DNA of 64,000 bases from Streptomyces sp. HUAS MG91. Its GTDB lineage: Bacteria; Actinomycetota; Actinomycetes; Streptomycetales; Streptomycetaceae. The position numbers were made by a program, and so were the translations under genes. A model generated the notes under the pieces. That model saw nothing but the letters and a program-made list of their open reading frames with translations. It had not been told where the DNA came from and ran no database searches. The stretch lies in NCBI RefSeq assembly GCF_040529335.1, contig NZ_CP159534.1:372001-436000 (forward strand), in the 5' to 3' direction. Shown piece by piece: positions 51,882-60,229 of the stretch. Numbering within the stretch: the stretch's first letter is position 1; the number at the start of each line of letters is the position of its first letter.

Positions 51882-53051
51882 TCAGTGGGTGGGCGGCTCG
51901 GCGCCGACCAGCCACATGGAGAAGAACTGCGAGCCGCCGCCGTAGGCGTGGCCGAGCACCTTCCGCGCCCCTTCCACCTGGTGTTCTCCCGCCTGCCCCC
52001 GGACCTGGAGGGCGGCTTCGGCGAACCGGATCATCCCGGAGGCACCGATCGGATTCGTGGACAGGACTCCGCCCGACATGTTGACGGGGAGGTCCCCGTC
52101 GAGTTCCGTGACGCCGGATTCGGTGAGCTTCCAGCCCTCGCCCTCGGCGGCGAATCCCAGGTTCTCCAGCCACATCGGCTCGTACCAGGAGAACGGCACG
52201 TACATCTCGACGGCGTCGATCTCGCGGCGCGGGTCGGCGATCCCGGCCTGCCGGTACACGTCGGCGGCGCAGTCCTTTCCGGCCTGCGGGGACACGAAGT
52301 CCTTGCCCGCGAAGAGCGTCGGCTCGCTGCGCATGGCTCCGCCGAGCATCCACGCGGGGGGCCTGGGCGAGCGGGCCGCGCCCGCCCGGTCGGTGAGGAC
52401 CATCGCGCAGGCGCCGTCGGACGACGGGCAGGTCTCGGAGTAGCGGACGGGGTCCCAGAGCATGGGTGAGGCCTGGACCTTCTCCAGGGTGATGTCGTGC
52501 TCGTGGAGATGGGCGTACGGGTTCTTCAGGGCGTTGCGGCGGTCCTTGTACGCGACGAGCGAGCCGACGTGGTCGGGTGCTCCGGTGCGCCGCATGTAGG
52601 CGCGCACGTGCGGCGCGAAGAAGCCGCCGGCTCCGGCGAGCAGCGGCTGCTGGAACGGGACGGGCAGCGAAAGACCCCACATCGCGTTGGATTCCGACTG
52701 CTTTTCGAAGGCGAGGGTGAGGACGGTGCCGTGGACGCGGCCCGCGACGAGGTTGGAGGCGACGAGGGCCGTGGAGCCGCCGACCGAGCCGGCGGTGTGC
52801 ACGCGCAGCATGGGTTTGCCGACGGCGCCGAGCGCGTCGGCGAGGTACAGCTCCGGCATCATGACGCCCTCGAAGAAGTCGGGCGCCTTGCCGATGACGA
52901 CGGCGTCGATGTCGGCCCAGGTCAACTCGGCGTCGGCGAGGGCGGCTCGGGCGGCCTCGCGGACGAGTCCGGCGATGGACACGTCGCGGCGGGCGGCGAC
53001 GTGCTTGGTCTGGCCGATGCCGACGACCGCCACCGGTTCCTTGTTGGTCAT
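51882..53051 (-). CDS. Ltp-type thiolase-fold protein, large partner, no catalytic Cys
   Basis: A 389-residue SCPx/lipid-transfer-type thiolase homologue. Where thiolases carry the nucleophilic cysteine in a CASG-like motif it reads HTAGSVGGSTA, and the later motifs read STNPIGASG and GHAYGGGSQF instead of the His and second Cys motifs. Thus it cannot do normal thiolysis, and fits the Ltp2-type retro-aldolases of steroid side-chain degradation or related lyases. Its start overlaps the stop of the second Ltp gene by 4 bp (ATGA), and the DUF35 gene is next. The three probably form a heteromeric enzyme. The CoA substrate is unknown. Confidence 0.85.
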   Translation of the reverse strand: MTNKEPVAVVGIGQTKHVAARRDVSIAGLVREAARAALADAELTWADIDAVVIGKAPDFFEGVMMPELYLADALGAVGKPMLRVHTAGSVGGSTALVASNLVAGRVHGTVLTLAFEKQSESNAMWGLSLPVPFQQPLLAGAGGFFAPHVRAYMRRTGAPDHVGSLVAYKDRRNALKNPYAHLHEHDITLEKVQASPMLWDPVRYSETCPSSDGACAMVLTDRAGAARSPRPPAWMLGGAMRSEPTLFAGKDFVSPQAGKDCAADVYRQAGIADPRREIDAVEMYVPFSWYEPMWLENLGFAAEGEGWKLTESGVTELDGDLPVNMSGGVLSTNPIGASGMIRFAEAALQVRGQAGEHQVEGARKVLGHAYGGGSQFFSMWLVGAEPPTH

Positions 53052-54130
53052 CGGTTCTCCCCTTCGGACGCTTCTTCGGACGCTTCGAGGACGGCGACGA
53101 GGTTCTGCTGGAGGCAGGGCCCGGAGGTGGCGTGGCCGAGCGCGCGGCGGGACTCGCCGCGGTGGATGCGGGCGGCGGCCTCGCCGATGCGGATGAGGCC
53201 CGCGGCCATCATCGGGTTGGCGGCTAGGGCCCCGCCGGACGGGTTGACCGTGACGTCCTCGCCGAGCCGCAGGGCCTTCCTGAGGACGACCTCCTGCGAG
53301 GTGAAGGGGGCGTGCAGTTCGGCGGTGTCGACGGGCCGTTCGAAGACGCCCGCGCGCTCGGCGGCGAGCCGGGTCGAGGGCGAGTCGGTCAGGTCGCGCA
53401 CGCCGAGGCTGTGGGCCTCGATGCGGTGGTCGATGCCCCGGATCCAGGCGGGCCGCTCGCACAGCTCGCGGGCCCGGTCCCCGGCGGCGAGGATCACGGC
53501 GGCGGCTCCGTCGCCGATCGGCGGGCAGTCTCCGGTGCGCAGCGGGTTGACGACGTAATCGCCGTGCGGGACGTCGGCGCCGCGCAGTTGGGCGTGCGGG
53601 TTGTCCGCGGCAGCCGCGCGGCTGCGGGCGGCGACCCCGGCGAGGGCGCTCTCGTCGGTCTCCCCCGCATCGATGAGGGACTGGGCCTGGAGCGCGGCGA
53701 GGGCGACGGCGTCGGGCCAGAGAGGGGCGACGTAGTACGGGTCGAGCTGGCGGGTGAGCACGTCGCGGACGCTGCCGGGGGACGACTTGCCGTACGAGTA
53801 GACGAGCGCGGTGTCGGCCTCGCCGGTCAGGAGTTTCGTCCACGCCTCGTACAGCGCCCACGCGCCGTCCATCTCCACGTGCGACTCGGAGATCGGCGGC
53901 CAGGCGCCGACGCCGTCGAGCGCCATGGTGAAGGAGAAGGCGCGGCCGGCGAGGTAGTCGGAGGAGCCGGAGCAGGTGAAGCCGATGTCGGCGGTCTTCA
54001 GGCCGGTGGCGGCGAGCACCTCGTGCAGGACGGGCATCAGCATCTCCACCTCCGACATCTCGTCGGTGGTGCGCAGATGGTCGCTCTGGGCGAAGGCGAC
54101 GACGGCGATGTCCCGGATCGGCGGCCGCAT
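53048..54130 (-). CDS. Ltp-type thiolase-fold protein, second partner
   Basis: A 360-residue thiolase-fold protein. The expected cysteine position lies in SHVEMDGAWALYEA, with no cysteine, and the C-terminal motifs read TVNPSGGALAANP and GHATSGPC. It is paired by a 4-bp overlap with the other Ltp gene and its ATG directly follows the TAG of the DUF35 gene with no spacing, so translation of all three is coupled. Non-identical Ltp partners with a DUF35 protein are typical of aldol-cleavage complexes acting on CoA thioesters. The active-site residues of this copy are not obvious. Confidence 0.83.
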   Translation of the reverse strand: MRPPIRDIAVVAFAQSDHLRTTDEMSEVEMLMPVLHEVLAATGLKTADIGFTCSGSSDYLAGRAFSFTMALDGVGAWPPISESHVEMDGAWALYEAWTKLLTGEADTALVYSYGKSSPGSVRDVLTRQLDPYYVAPLWPDAVALAALQAQSLIDAGETDESALAGVAARSRAAAADNPHAQLRGADVPHGDYVVNPLRTGDCPPIGDGAAAVILAAGDRARELCERPAWIRGIDHRIEAHSLGVRDLTDSPSTRLAAERAGVFERPVDTAELHAPFTSQEVVLRKALRLGEDVTVNPSGGALAANPMMAAGLIRIGEAAARIHRGESRRALGHATSGPCLQQNLVAVLEASEEASEGENR

Positions 54131-55096
54131 CTAGATCAGCTCCTTGTACGTGTCGTAGTCGGCGTCGGGTTCGCCGGTCGGCCGGTAGTGGTCCGGGTAG
54201 CGGCCGCCCTCGGTCCAGACGGGTTCGACGCGCAGGCCCATGCGGACCTGGTCGTAGGGGATGCCCGCGATGCGGCCGTGCAGGGCGAGGTCGGCGCCGT
54301 CGAGCGCGATGTGCGCGTAGACGTAGGGCAGTTCGATGTCGAGGTTCTTGGCCTTGACGTTGACGATGCAGTACGTGGTGACGGTGCCGGCCGGGCCGAC
54401 CTCGACCTGGTCGGTGGTGGCGACGCCGCAGGTGGGACAGGCGCCGCGGGGCGGGACGTACACCTTGTGGCAGGAGGGGCAGCGTTCGCCGACGGTGCGG
54501 TTGTCGGCGAGGGCGTTGATGTAGCGGCTCTGGGCGCCGCCCGGGCTGTAGGTGTAGTCGAGCCGGGCCTCGGCGACGATGCCGGTGACCGGGTCCTCGT
54601 CGAACGTGCCGGTGTGCGGGGCGGGCGAGGTCTGTCCGGGACCGCCGTCGTACGGTTCGAAGCAGGCGATGTCGGTGATGGCGCCCGTGCGTTCGCCCGC
54701 CCAGCGGACGCGGACCCGCATGCCGGTGTGCACGGCGTCCGGGCCCGGGGCGGCGAGGGCGTGCAGCAGGGCCGTGTCGGCGCCGTCGAGCTTGACCAGG
54801 ATCCAGGCGAACGGGGTGTCGAGGGGCTGGCCGCGGCGGGGTTCGGGGTTCCAGGCCCAGGTGGTGACGGTGCCGGTGTCCGCGACTTCCACCAGGTCGC
54901 GGAGTTCGTCGGCGGTGACGGGGTCGTACTCGACGGGCGGGACGAGGGTCTTGCCGTCGGTGGTGCGGACGCCGAGTACGGTGCGGTGGCGCAGGCCGGT
55001 GAGGAAGGCGCTCTGGACGGGGCCCAGGGAGCGGGTGAAGGGGAACTCCACGACCAAGGGTGCGCGGAGTACCTCCGGTTGGGGCGCGGTTGTCAT
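54131..55096 (-). CDS. Double DUF35 OB-fold protein with zinc ribbon
   Basis: A 321-residue protein made of two tandem OB-fold (DUF35) domains. Only the second is preceded by the rubredoxin-like zinc ribbon CPSCHKVYVPPRGACPTC. DUF35 proteins bind thiolase-like Ltp proteins and acyl-CoA; in actinobacterial sterol degradation the ChsH2 C-terminus does so with Ltp2. The ATG is preceded by GAGGAGC; a longer upstream frame derives from the dispersed repeat at 55169. The tandem arrangement could serve two different Ltp partners, which are encoded directly downstream. Confidence 0.85.
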   Translation of the reverse strand: MTTAPQPEVLRAPLVVEFPFTRSLGPVQSAFLTGLRHRTVLGVRTTDGKTLVPPVEYDPVTADELRDLVEVADTGTVTTWAWNPEPRRGQPLDTPFAWILVKLDGADTALLHALAAPGPDAVHTGMRVRVRWAGERTGAITDIACFEPYDGGPGQTSPAPHTGTFDEDPVTGIVAEARLDYTYSPGGAQSRYINALADNRTVGERCPSCHKVYVPPRGACPTCGVATTDQVEVGPAGTVTTYCIVNVKAKNLDIELPYVYAHIALDGADLALHGRIAGIPYDQVRMGLRVEPVWTEGGRYPDHYRPTGEPDADYDTYKELI

Positions 55097-55168
55097 CGGG
55101 GCTCCTCTTCGGTGCGGGTCGTCTTTTTCGGGTGGGGGCTGTTTCGTCGCCGGGTGCCTCTTGCGTCG

Positions 55169-55274
55169 TGGCTGGTCGCGCAGTTCACCGCGCCCCTGAG
55201 GCATGCGCTGCGCGCAGCCTCCTCTGAGCGAGTGGAGCTCGTTTCAGGGGCGCGGGGAACTGTGCGACCAGCCA
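55169..55274. repeat. Dispersed Streptomyces-type intergenic inverted repeat
   Basis: Arms 55169-55199 and 55244-55274 (31 bp, two mismatches) flank a 44-bp centre. The wording TGGCTGGTCGC...CAGGGGCGCGGGGAACTGT is, from my memory of Streptomyces genomes, a frequent intergenic hairpin. It separates the hydratase gene from the DUF35 gene and may act as a terminator. Confidence 0.75.
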
Positions 55275-55302
55275 CAGACCACCCGCACCCGGCGACGAAG
55301 CA

Positions 55303-56103
55303 CTACTCCCGGCGGAACTGCGGGGCGCGCTTCTCCGCGAAGGCCCGGGCACCCTCCTTCGCGTCGGCGGTGTCGAAGATCGGCCAGCCGCGCTTCAACT
55401 CGGCGGCGAGACCGTCCGATTCGGTCATCTCGACGGTCTCGTACACGGACGCCTTGACGGCCTCGACAGCCAGCGGCCCGCACGCGTTGATCTGCTCGGC
55501 GATCCCGAGCGCGGCATCGAGCGCCGTGCCGTCGGGCACGACCCGCCCGACGAGCCCGATCGCGGCGGCCTCGGGGGCCGGGTAGGCGCGCCCGGTGAGC
55601 AGCATCTCCAGGGCATGGGTGCGAGCCACCTGACGCGGCAGCCGCACGGTCGAGCCCCCGATGGGGAACAGGCCGCGCTTGACCTCGAAGAGCCCGAACG
55701 TCGCGGACTCGCCCGCGACCCTGATGTCCGTGCCCTGGAGGATCTCGGTGCCGCCCGCCACGCAGTACCCCTCGACGGCCGCGATCACCGGTTTGCGCGG
55801 CCGGTGATGGCGCAGCATCGCCTTCCAGTGCAGATCGGGATCGGCCTTGAGTCGGTCGCGGTACTGCTCACCCGCCATGCCCTTGCCCGCGAGGGCCTTG
55901 AGGTCCATGCCGGCGCAGAACGAGCCGCCCGCGCCGGTGAGCACGACCGAGCGGACGGTGTCGTCGGCGTCGGCCTCCAGCCAGCCGTCGTAGAGGCCGA
56001 CGAGCATCGGCAGGGAGAGCGCGTTCTTGGCCTCGGGCCGGTTGAGCGTGAGGACGAGCGTCGCGCCTTCGCGCCGCACGTCGAGATGTTCGGTCCCACC
56101 CAT
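55303..56103 (-). CDS. Enoyl-CoA hydratase/crotonase-family protein
   Basis: A 266-residue crotonase. The first oxyanion-hole segment is GSFCAGMDLKALAG and the second is YCVAGGTEILQG; the two family glutamates appear in TEILQG and FEVKRGLFPIGG. It is therefore likely to hydrate or isomerise an enoyl-CoA intermediate. The start is the ATG preceded by GGAGGA; an upstream ATG at 56169 overlaps the operator and is rejected. The gene is divergent from an acyl-CoA synthetase, with a palindrome between them, and probably works with the Ltp/DUF35 set downstream. Confidence 0.9.
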   Translation of the reverse strand: MGGTEHLDVRREGATLVLTLNRPEAKNALSLPMLVGLYDGWLEADADDTVRSVVLTGAGGSFCAGMDLKALAGKGMAGEQYRDRLKADPDLHWKAMLRHHRPRKPVIAAVEGYCVAGGTEILQGTDIRVAGESATFGLFEVKRGLFPIGGSTVRLPRQVARTHALEMLLTGRAYPAPEAAAIGLVGRVVPDGTALDAALGIAEQINACGPLAVEAVKASVYETVEMTESDGLAAELKRGWPIFDTADAKEGARAFAEKRAPQFRRE

Positions 56104-56175
56104 GGGTGTCCTCCAGTCGGCCGGAGCTCGGACCTGGAACAGGTTGCAGGAGGGGACCGGCCAGTTCAAGAGTTT

Positions 56176-56192
56176 TCTGACAGTCAGTCAGA
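56176..56192. promoter_or_regulatory. Palindromic operator between hydratase and synthetase genes
   Basis: TCTGAC-AGTCA-GTCAGA is a perfect 6-bp inverted repeat with a 5-bp centre in the divergent promoter region. It has the look of a TetR-family operator controlling acyl-CoA genes, but no TetR gene lies nearby. Confidence 0.6.
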
Positions 56193-56277
56193 TTTCTTGT
56201 GCGGGGCCCCTTCCCCCTTACATCCCCGTCTGCTCTGATGACGGCCACACGAGATGCGGCCTGGGTCAGGAGGAGCG

Positions 56278-57909
56278 GTGGAGTACAACCTTGCCGACCT
56301 GTTCGAGTCGGTCGTCGACGTGGTCCCGGACCGCGAGGCGCTCGTCTATGTCGACCATCCCGGTACGGGTGCGGAACGCAGGCTGACCTACGCGGAGCTG
56401 GACGCGGCGGCCAACCGCGTCGCCCACCACCTGATCGACAGCGGGATCCGGCCGGGCGAACATCTGGGCCTGCACCTCTACAACGGCATCGAGTACCTCC
56501 AGACGGTCCTCGGCTGCCTCAAGGCGCGGGTCGTCCCCGTCAACGTCAACTACCGCTATGTCGAAGAAGAGTTGGTGTATCTCTACCGCGACGCCGATCT
56601 GGCGGCGCTGGTCTTCGACGCGGAGTTCACCGAGCGGGTGGCGGCCGCGCTGCCCCGCACGGAGAAGCTGCGGCATCTGGTGCGGGTGGGAACCCCGCCC
56701 GCGGGCGCGCCGCCGCTCAAGGCCGTCGGCTTCGCGGAGGCGGAGGCCGCGGCGTCGCCGGAGCGCGGGTTCGCGGCGCGCTCGGCGGACGACCAGTTCA
56801 TCATCTACACCGGTGGCACGACGGGCATGCCCAAGGGTGTGATGTGGCGTCAGGAGGACCTGTTCTTCGCCGGTCTGGGCGGCGGGGCGCCGACCGGTGA
56901 GGCGGTGACGCGTCCCGAGGAGCTGGCCGAGCGGGTGGCGGCGGGCGGTGACGGCATCACCTTCTTCCCCACTCCCCCGCTGATGCACGGCACCTCGACG
57001 CTGACGGCCTTCATCGGCTTCAACTTCGGCCAGCGCATCGTCATCCACCGCAAGTTCGTGCCCGAGGAGGTGCTGCGCACCATCGCGAAGGAGAGAGTGA
57101 CGAGCGTGTCGCTGGTGGGCGACGCGATGCTGCGCCCGCTCATCGACGCGCTCGACGGTCCGCTCAAGGGCACGGACTGCTCGGCCCTGTTCAGCGTCTC
57201 CTCGTCCGGCGCGATCATGTCGGACACGGTGCGCGCCCAGTTCCAGGCGCTGGTGCCGAACGCGATGCTGCTCAACAACTTCGGCTCGTCCGAGTCCGGC
57301 TTCAACGGCACGGCGACCGACGGCTCGGGCGCGGGCCAGGGGTTCCGGCTGCGCGTCAACGCCCGTACGCAGGTGGTGGATCCGGCGACGTACGCGCCGG
57401 TGGCGGTCGGCGAGATCGGCCGGCTCGCGCAGCGCGGGAACGTCCCGCTCGGCTACTACAACGACCCGAAGAAGACGGCCGAGACCTTCTTCCAGACCGG
57501 TGACGAGCGGTGGGTGCTGCTCGGCGACATGGCGACGGTCGACGACGAGGGCATCGTGACGGTCCTCGGCCGCGGCTCACAGTGCATCAACACGGGCGGC
57601 GAGAAGGTCTACCCGGAAGAGGTCGAGCAGGCCCTCAAGTCCCACCCGGACATCTACGACGCACTGGTCGCCGGAGTACCGGACCCGAAGTGGGGCAACC
57701 ACGTGGCGGCGGTCGTCCAGCTCAGGGACGGCGCGCCGGCCCTGGACCTGGACGCGGTCCAGTCCCACTGCCGCACTCATCTCGCCGGCTACAAGATCCC
57801 GCGCCAGCTGGTGGTGACGGACAGCATCCAGCGCTCCCCCAGCGGCAAGGCGGACTACCGGTGGGCGCGGAGCGTGGCGGCGGAGTCGGCCGCCGACGCC
57901 GCGCACTGA
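56278..57909 (+). CDS. AMP-forming acyl-CoA synthetase (FadD type)
   Basis: A 543-residue adenylate-forming ligase. Nucleotide motif IIYTGGTTGMPKGV, then NNFGSSESGF, DMATVDDEG, GGEKVYPEEVE and the catalytic lysine in SPSGKADYRW. It activates a carboxylic acid to its CoA ester; the hydratase and Ltp genes across the divergent promoter suggest a branched or cyclic acid degraded by beta-oxidation-like steps. The GTG start has an AGGAGG site. The substrate cannot be deduced from sequence. Confidence 0.9.
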   Translation: MEYNLADLFESVVDVVPDREALVYVDHPGTGAERRLTYAELDAAANRVAHHLIDSGIRPGEHLGLHLYNGIEYLQTVLGCLKARVVPVNVNYRYVEEELVYLYRDADLAALVFDAEFTERVAAALPRTEKLRHLVRVGTPPAGAPPLKAVGFAEAEAAASPERGFAARSADDQFIIYTGGTTGMPKGVMWRQEDLFFAGLGGGAPTGEAVTRPEELAERVAAGGDGITFFPTPPLMHGTSTLTAFIGFNFGQRIVIHRKFVPEEVLRTIAKERVTSVSLVGDAMLRPLIDALDGPLKGTDCSALFSVSSSGAIMSDTVRAQFQALVPNAMLLNNFGSSESGFNGTATDGSGAGQGFRLRVNARTQVVDPATYAPVAVGEIGRLAQRGNVPLGYYNDPKKTAETFFQTGDERWVLLGDMATVDDEGIVTVLGRGSQCINTGGEKVYPEEVEQALKSHPDIYDALVAGVPDPKWGNHVAAVVQLRDGAPALDLDAVQSHCRTHLAGYKIPRQLVVTDSIQRSPSGKADYRWARSVAAESAADAAH

Positions 57910-58017
57910 CACGCCGGGCCGCGCCGTCGAGCCCTCCGCCGGGGCGCACGGAGGGCGTCGGCACGGGCGCACCGTAATCCGGTTGCCGCCGCATCGCGCC
58001 GGTGCTGGAGTGACCGG

Positions 58018-58806
58018 ATGGATCACGAAAAAGTACGGGCCCTGTTCGACCGGCAGATACGGCTCGGGGCGCGGCCCGACGAACCGGCGGCGCGGGTCGA
58101 GCGGGTCGGGGGCGTCGTGCGGCATCTCAGCCCGCCCGGCGGCTGGCACGGGGTGCTCTGGTCGGACCTCGACGAGGACACCGCGGACGCCGCCATCGCC
58201 GAGCAGGTGCGGCTCTTCCGGGAGCTGGGCGGCGAGGCCGAGTGGAAGACGTACTCCCACGACCGGCCGGCCGATCTGCCCGCGCGGCTGGTCGCCGCCG
58301 GGTTCGTCGCCGAGGAGCCGGAGACGCTGCTCGTCGCCGAGACGGCCGTGCTGCCGCTGGACAGCCCGCTGCCCGAGGGGATCCGGCTCATGCCGGTCAC
58401 CGAGGAGGCGCACATCGCGCTCGTCGAGGCCGTGCACGCGCGGGCCTTCGACAACGAGACGTCGGTCATCGGCCACCAGATCCGCCAGCAGCTCGCGAAC
58501 GACCCGGACACCGTGCCCGCCGTGCTCGCGCTGCACGGCGACGAGCCGGTCAGCGCCGCCCGGCTGGAGCTGAACCCGGGCACGGACTTCGCCGGCCTGT
58601 GGGGCGGCGGCACGGTGCCCGAGTGGCGCGGGCGCGGCATCTACCGCGCCCTGGTCGCCTACCGGGTGCGGATCGCGGCCGAGCGCGGCTACACGTACAT
58701 GCAGGTCGACGCGACCGAGTACAGCCGCCCGATCCTGGAGCGGCTCGGGTTCGAGGCGCTGGGGACGACCACGCCGTACCTGCTGCCGGCGGACCCGGCC
58801 GTGTAA
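58018..58806 (+). CDS. GNAT-family N-acetyltransferase
   Basis: A 262-residue protein with a GNAT domain in its C-terminal half: acetyl-CoA loop EWRGRGIYRALVAYRVR and the ending PILERLGFEALGTTTP. The N-terminal half (WHGVLWSDLDEDTADA, EWKTYSHDRP) looks like a degenerate second GNAT repeat. The substrate is unknown. The ATG is preceded by GGAG. It is in the same direction as the flanking synthetase and PaaK genes but 108 and 112 bp away, so co-transcription is uncertain. Confidence 0.84.
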   Translation: MDHEKVRALFDRQIRLGARPDEPAARVERVGGVVRHLSPPGGWHGVLWSDLDEDTADAAIAEQVRLFRELGGEAEWKTYSHDRPADLPARLVAAGFVAEEPETLLVAETAVLPLDSPLPEGIRLMPVTEEAHIALVEAVHARAFDNETSVIGHQIRQQLANDPDTVPAVLALHGDEPVSAARLELNPGTDFAGLWGGGTVPEWRGRGIYRALVAYRVRIAAERGYTYMQVDATEYSRPILERLGFEALGTTTPYLLPADPAV

Positions 58807-58869
58807 GGGGCACATCGATCCCGCGTGTCCCATCCCTTGACGCAGAGCCCCCGGCCTTGAATTACTGAC

Positions 58870-58896
58870 GACCAACAGGTCAACCGAATGATCGGT
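58870..58896 (+). promoter_or_regulatory. Two palindromes upstream of the phenylacetate-CoA ligase gene
   Basis: GACCAACAGGTC (58870-58881) and ACCGAATGATCGGT (58883-58896) are adjacent inverted repeats, the second 22 bp before the chosen start. The second resembles sites of TetR-type regulators of aromatic-acid genes. No regulator gene is nearby. Confidence 0.5.
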
Positions 58897-58918
58897 CGGG
58901 AGTTCGGGAGTGCGGTCG

Positions 58919-60229
58919 ATGGCGACAGAGGCATCCATGGCGGACTGGTGGGACGCGGGTGAGCGGCTGGGCAGGGCGGAGTTGCGAGCGCTCCAGCTGG
59001 AGCGGCTGCGCGCGACGCTCGGCCGGGTGTACGAGCGGGTGCCGTTCTACCGGGAGGCGTTCGACAAGGCGGGCGTGCGTCCCGAGGACTGCCGCTCGCT
59101 CGCCGATCTGGCCCGGTTCCCGCTCACGACCAAGGCCGATCTGCGGGACAACTACCCGTTCGGGATGTTCGCCGTCGACCAGGCGGACCTGCGGCGGCTG
59201 CACGCGTCGAGCGGGACGACGGGGACGCCCACGGTCGTCGGGTACACCGAGGCGGACCTGTCGATGTGGGCGGACATGGTGGCGCGGGCGATCCGCGCGG
59301 CGGGCGGCCGGCCGGGGCACAAAGTGCACGTGGCGTACGGCTACGGCCTGTTCACCGGCGGGCTCGGCGCGCACTACGGCGCGGAGCGGCTCGGCTGCAC
59401 GGTGATCCCGGCGTCCGGCGGGATGACCGCGCGCCAGGTGCGGCTGATCCAGGACCTGCGGCCCGAGATCATCATGGTGACGCCGTCGTACATGCTGACG
59501 CTGCTCGACGAGTTCGAGCGGCAGGGCGTGGATCCGCGTACGACGTCCCTGAAGGTCGGCATCTTCGGTGCCGAGCCGTGGACCGAGGAGATGCGCCGGG
59601 AGATCGAGGAGCGGTGCGCGATCGACGCGGTCGACATCTACGGTCTGTCGGAGGTCGTCGGGCCCGGGGTGGCGTCGGAGTGCGTGGAGACAAAGGACGG
59701 TCTGCACGTCTGGGAGGACCACTTCTATCCCGAGGTCGTCGATCCCCTCACGGGTGAGGTGCTGCCGGACGGTGAGCTGGGGGAGCTGGTCTTCACCTCG
59801 CTCACCAAGCAGGCCATGCCCGTGATCCGCTACCGCACCCGGGACCTGACGCGGCTGCTGCCGGGGACGGCCCGGCCGGGGTTCCGGCGGATGGAGAAGA
59901 TCACGGGGCGCAGCGACGACATGGTGATCCTGCGCGGGGTGAACCTGTTCCCCACCCAGGTCGAGGAGATCGTGCTGCGCACGCCCGGGGTGGCGCCGCA
60001 CTTCCAGTTGCGGCTGACCCGCGAGGGCCGGATGGACGCGCTGACGGTACGGGCCGAGGCCCGGCCGGACGCCACACCGGACGAGCGGGCCGAGGCGGCC
60101 CGCTCCATCGCGGCGGGGATGAAGGACGGGGTCGGGGTGACGGTCGGCGTCGAGATCGTCGAGCCCGAGTCCCTGGAGCGGTCGGTGGGGAAGATCAAGC
60201 GGATCGTGGACCTGCGACACACGCCTTAG
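58919..60229 (+). CDS. Phenylacetate-CoA ligase (PaaK-type)
   Basis: A 436-residue adenylate-forming enzyme of the PaaK group. Motifs: RVYERVPFYREAFDKAGV near the N-terminus, nucleotide loop ASSGTTGTPTV, DIYGLSEVVGPGV and the C-terminal TGRSDDMVILRGVNLFPTQVE. It should activate an aromatic acid such as phenylacetate; no paaABC oxygenase genes are in the window, so the real substrate may differ. Starts at 58919 (GGGAG upstream) or 58937 (AGAGG upstream) are both reasonable; the GTG at 58910 is less so. Its stop overlaps the convergent esterase gene by 4 bp. Confidence 0.88.
   Translation: MATEASMADWWDAGERLGRAELRALQLERLRATLGRVYERVPFYREAFDKAGVRPEDCRSLADLARFPLTTKADLRDNYPFGMFAVDQADLRRLHASSGTTGTPTVVGYTEADLSMWADMVARAIRAAGGRPGHKVHVAYGYGLFTGGLGAHYGAERLGCTVIPASGGMTARQVRLIQDLRPEIIMVTPSYMLTLLDEFERQGVDPRTTSLKVGIFGAEPWTEEMRREIEERCAIDAVDIYGLSEVVGPGVASECVETKDGLHVWEDHFYPEVVDPLTGEVLPDGELGELVFTSLTKQAMPVIRYRTRDLTRLLPGTARPGFRRMEKITGRSDDMVILRGVNLFPTQVEEIVLRTPGVAPHFQLRLTREGRMDALTVRAEARPDATPDERAEAARSIAAGMKDGVGVTVGVEIVEPESLERSVGKIKRIVDLRHTP

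Noticed and set aside
51872..51885. Fifth DosR-type box (GGGCCGAAGGTCAG)
   Set aside because: It overlaps the stop region of a coding sequence and deviates in the final triplet; kept only as a remark under DUF397.
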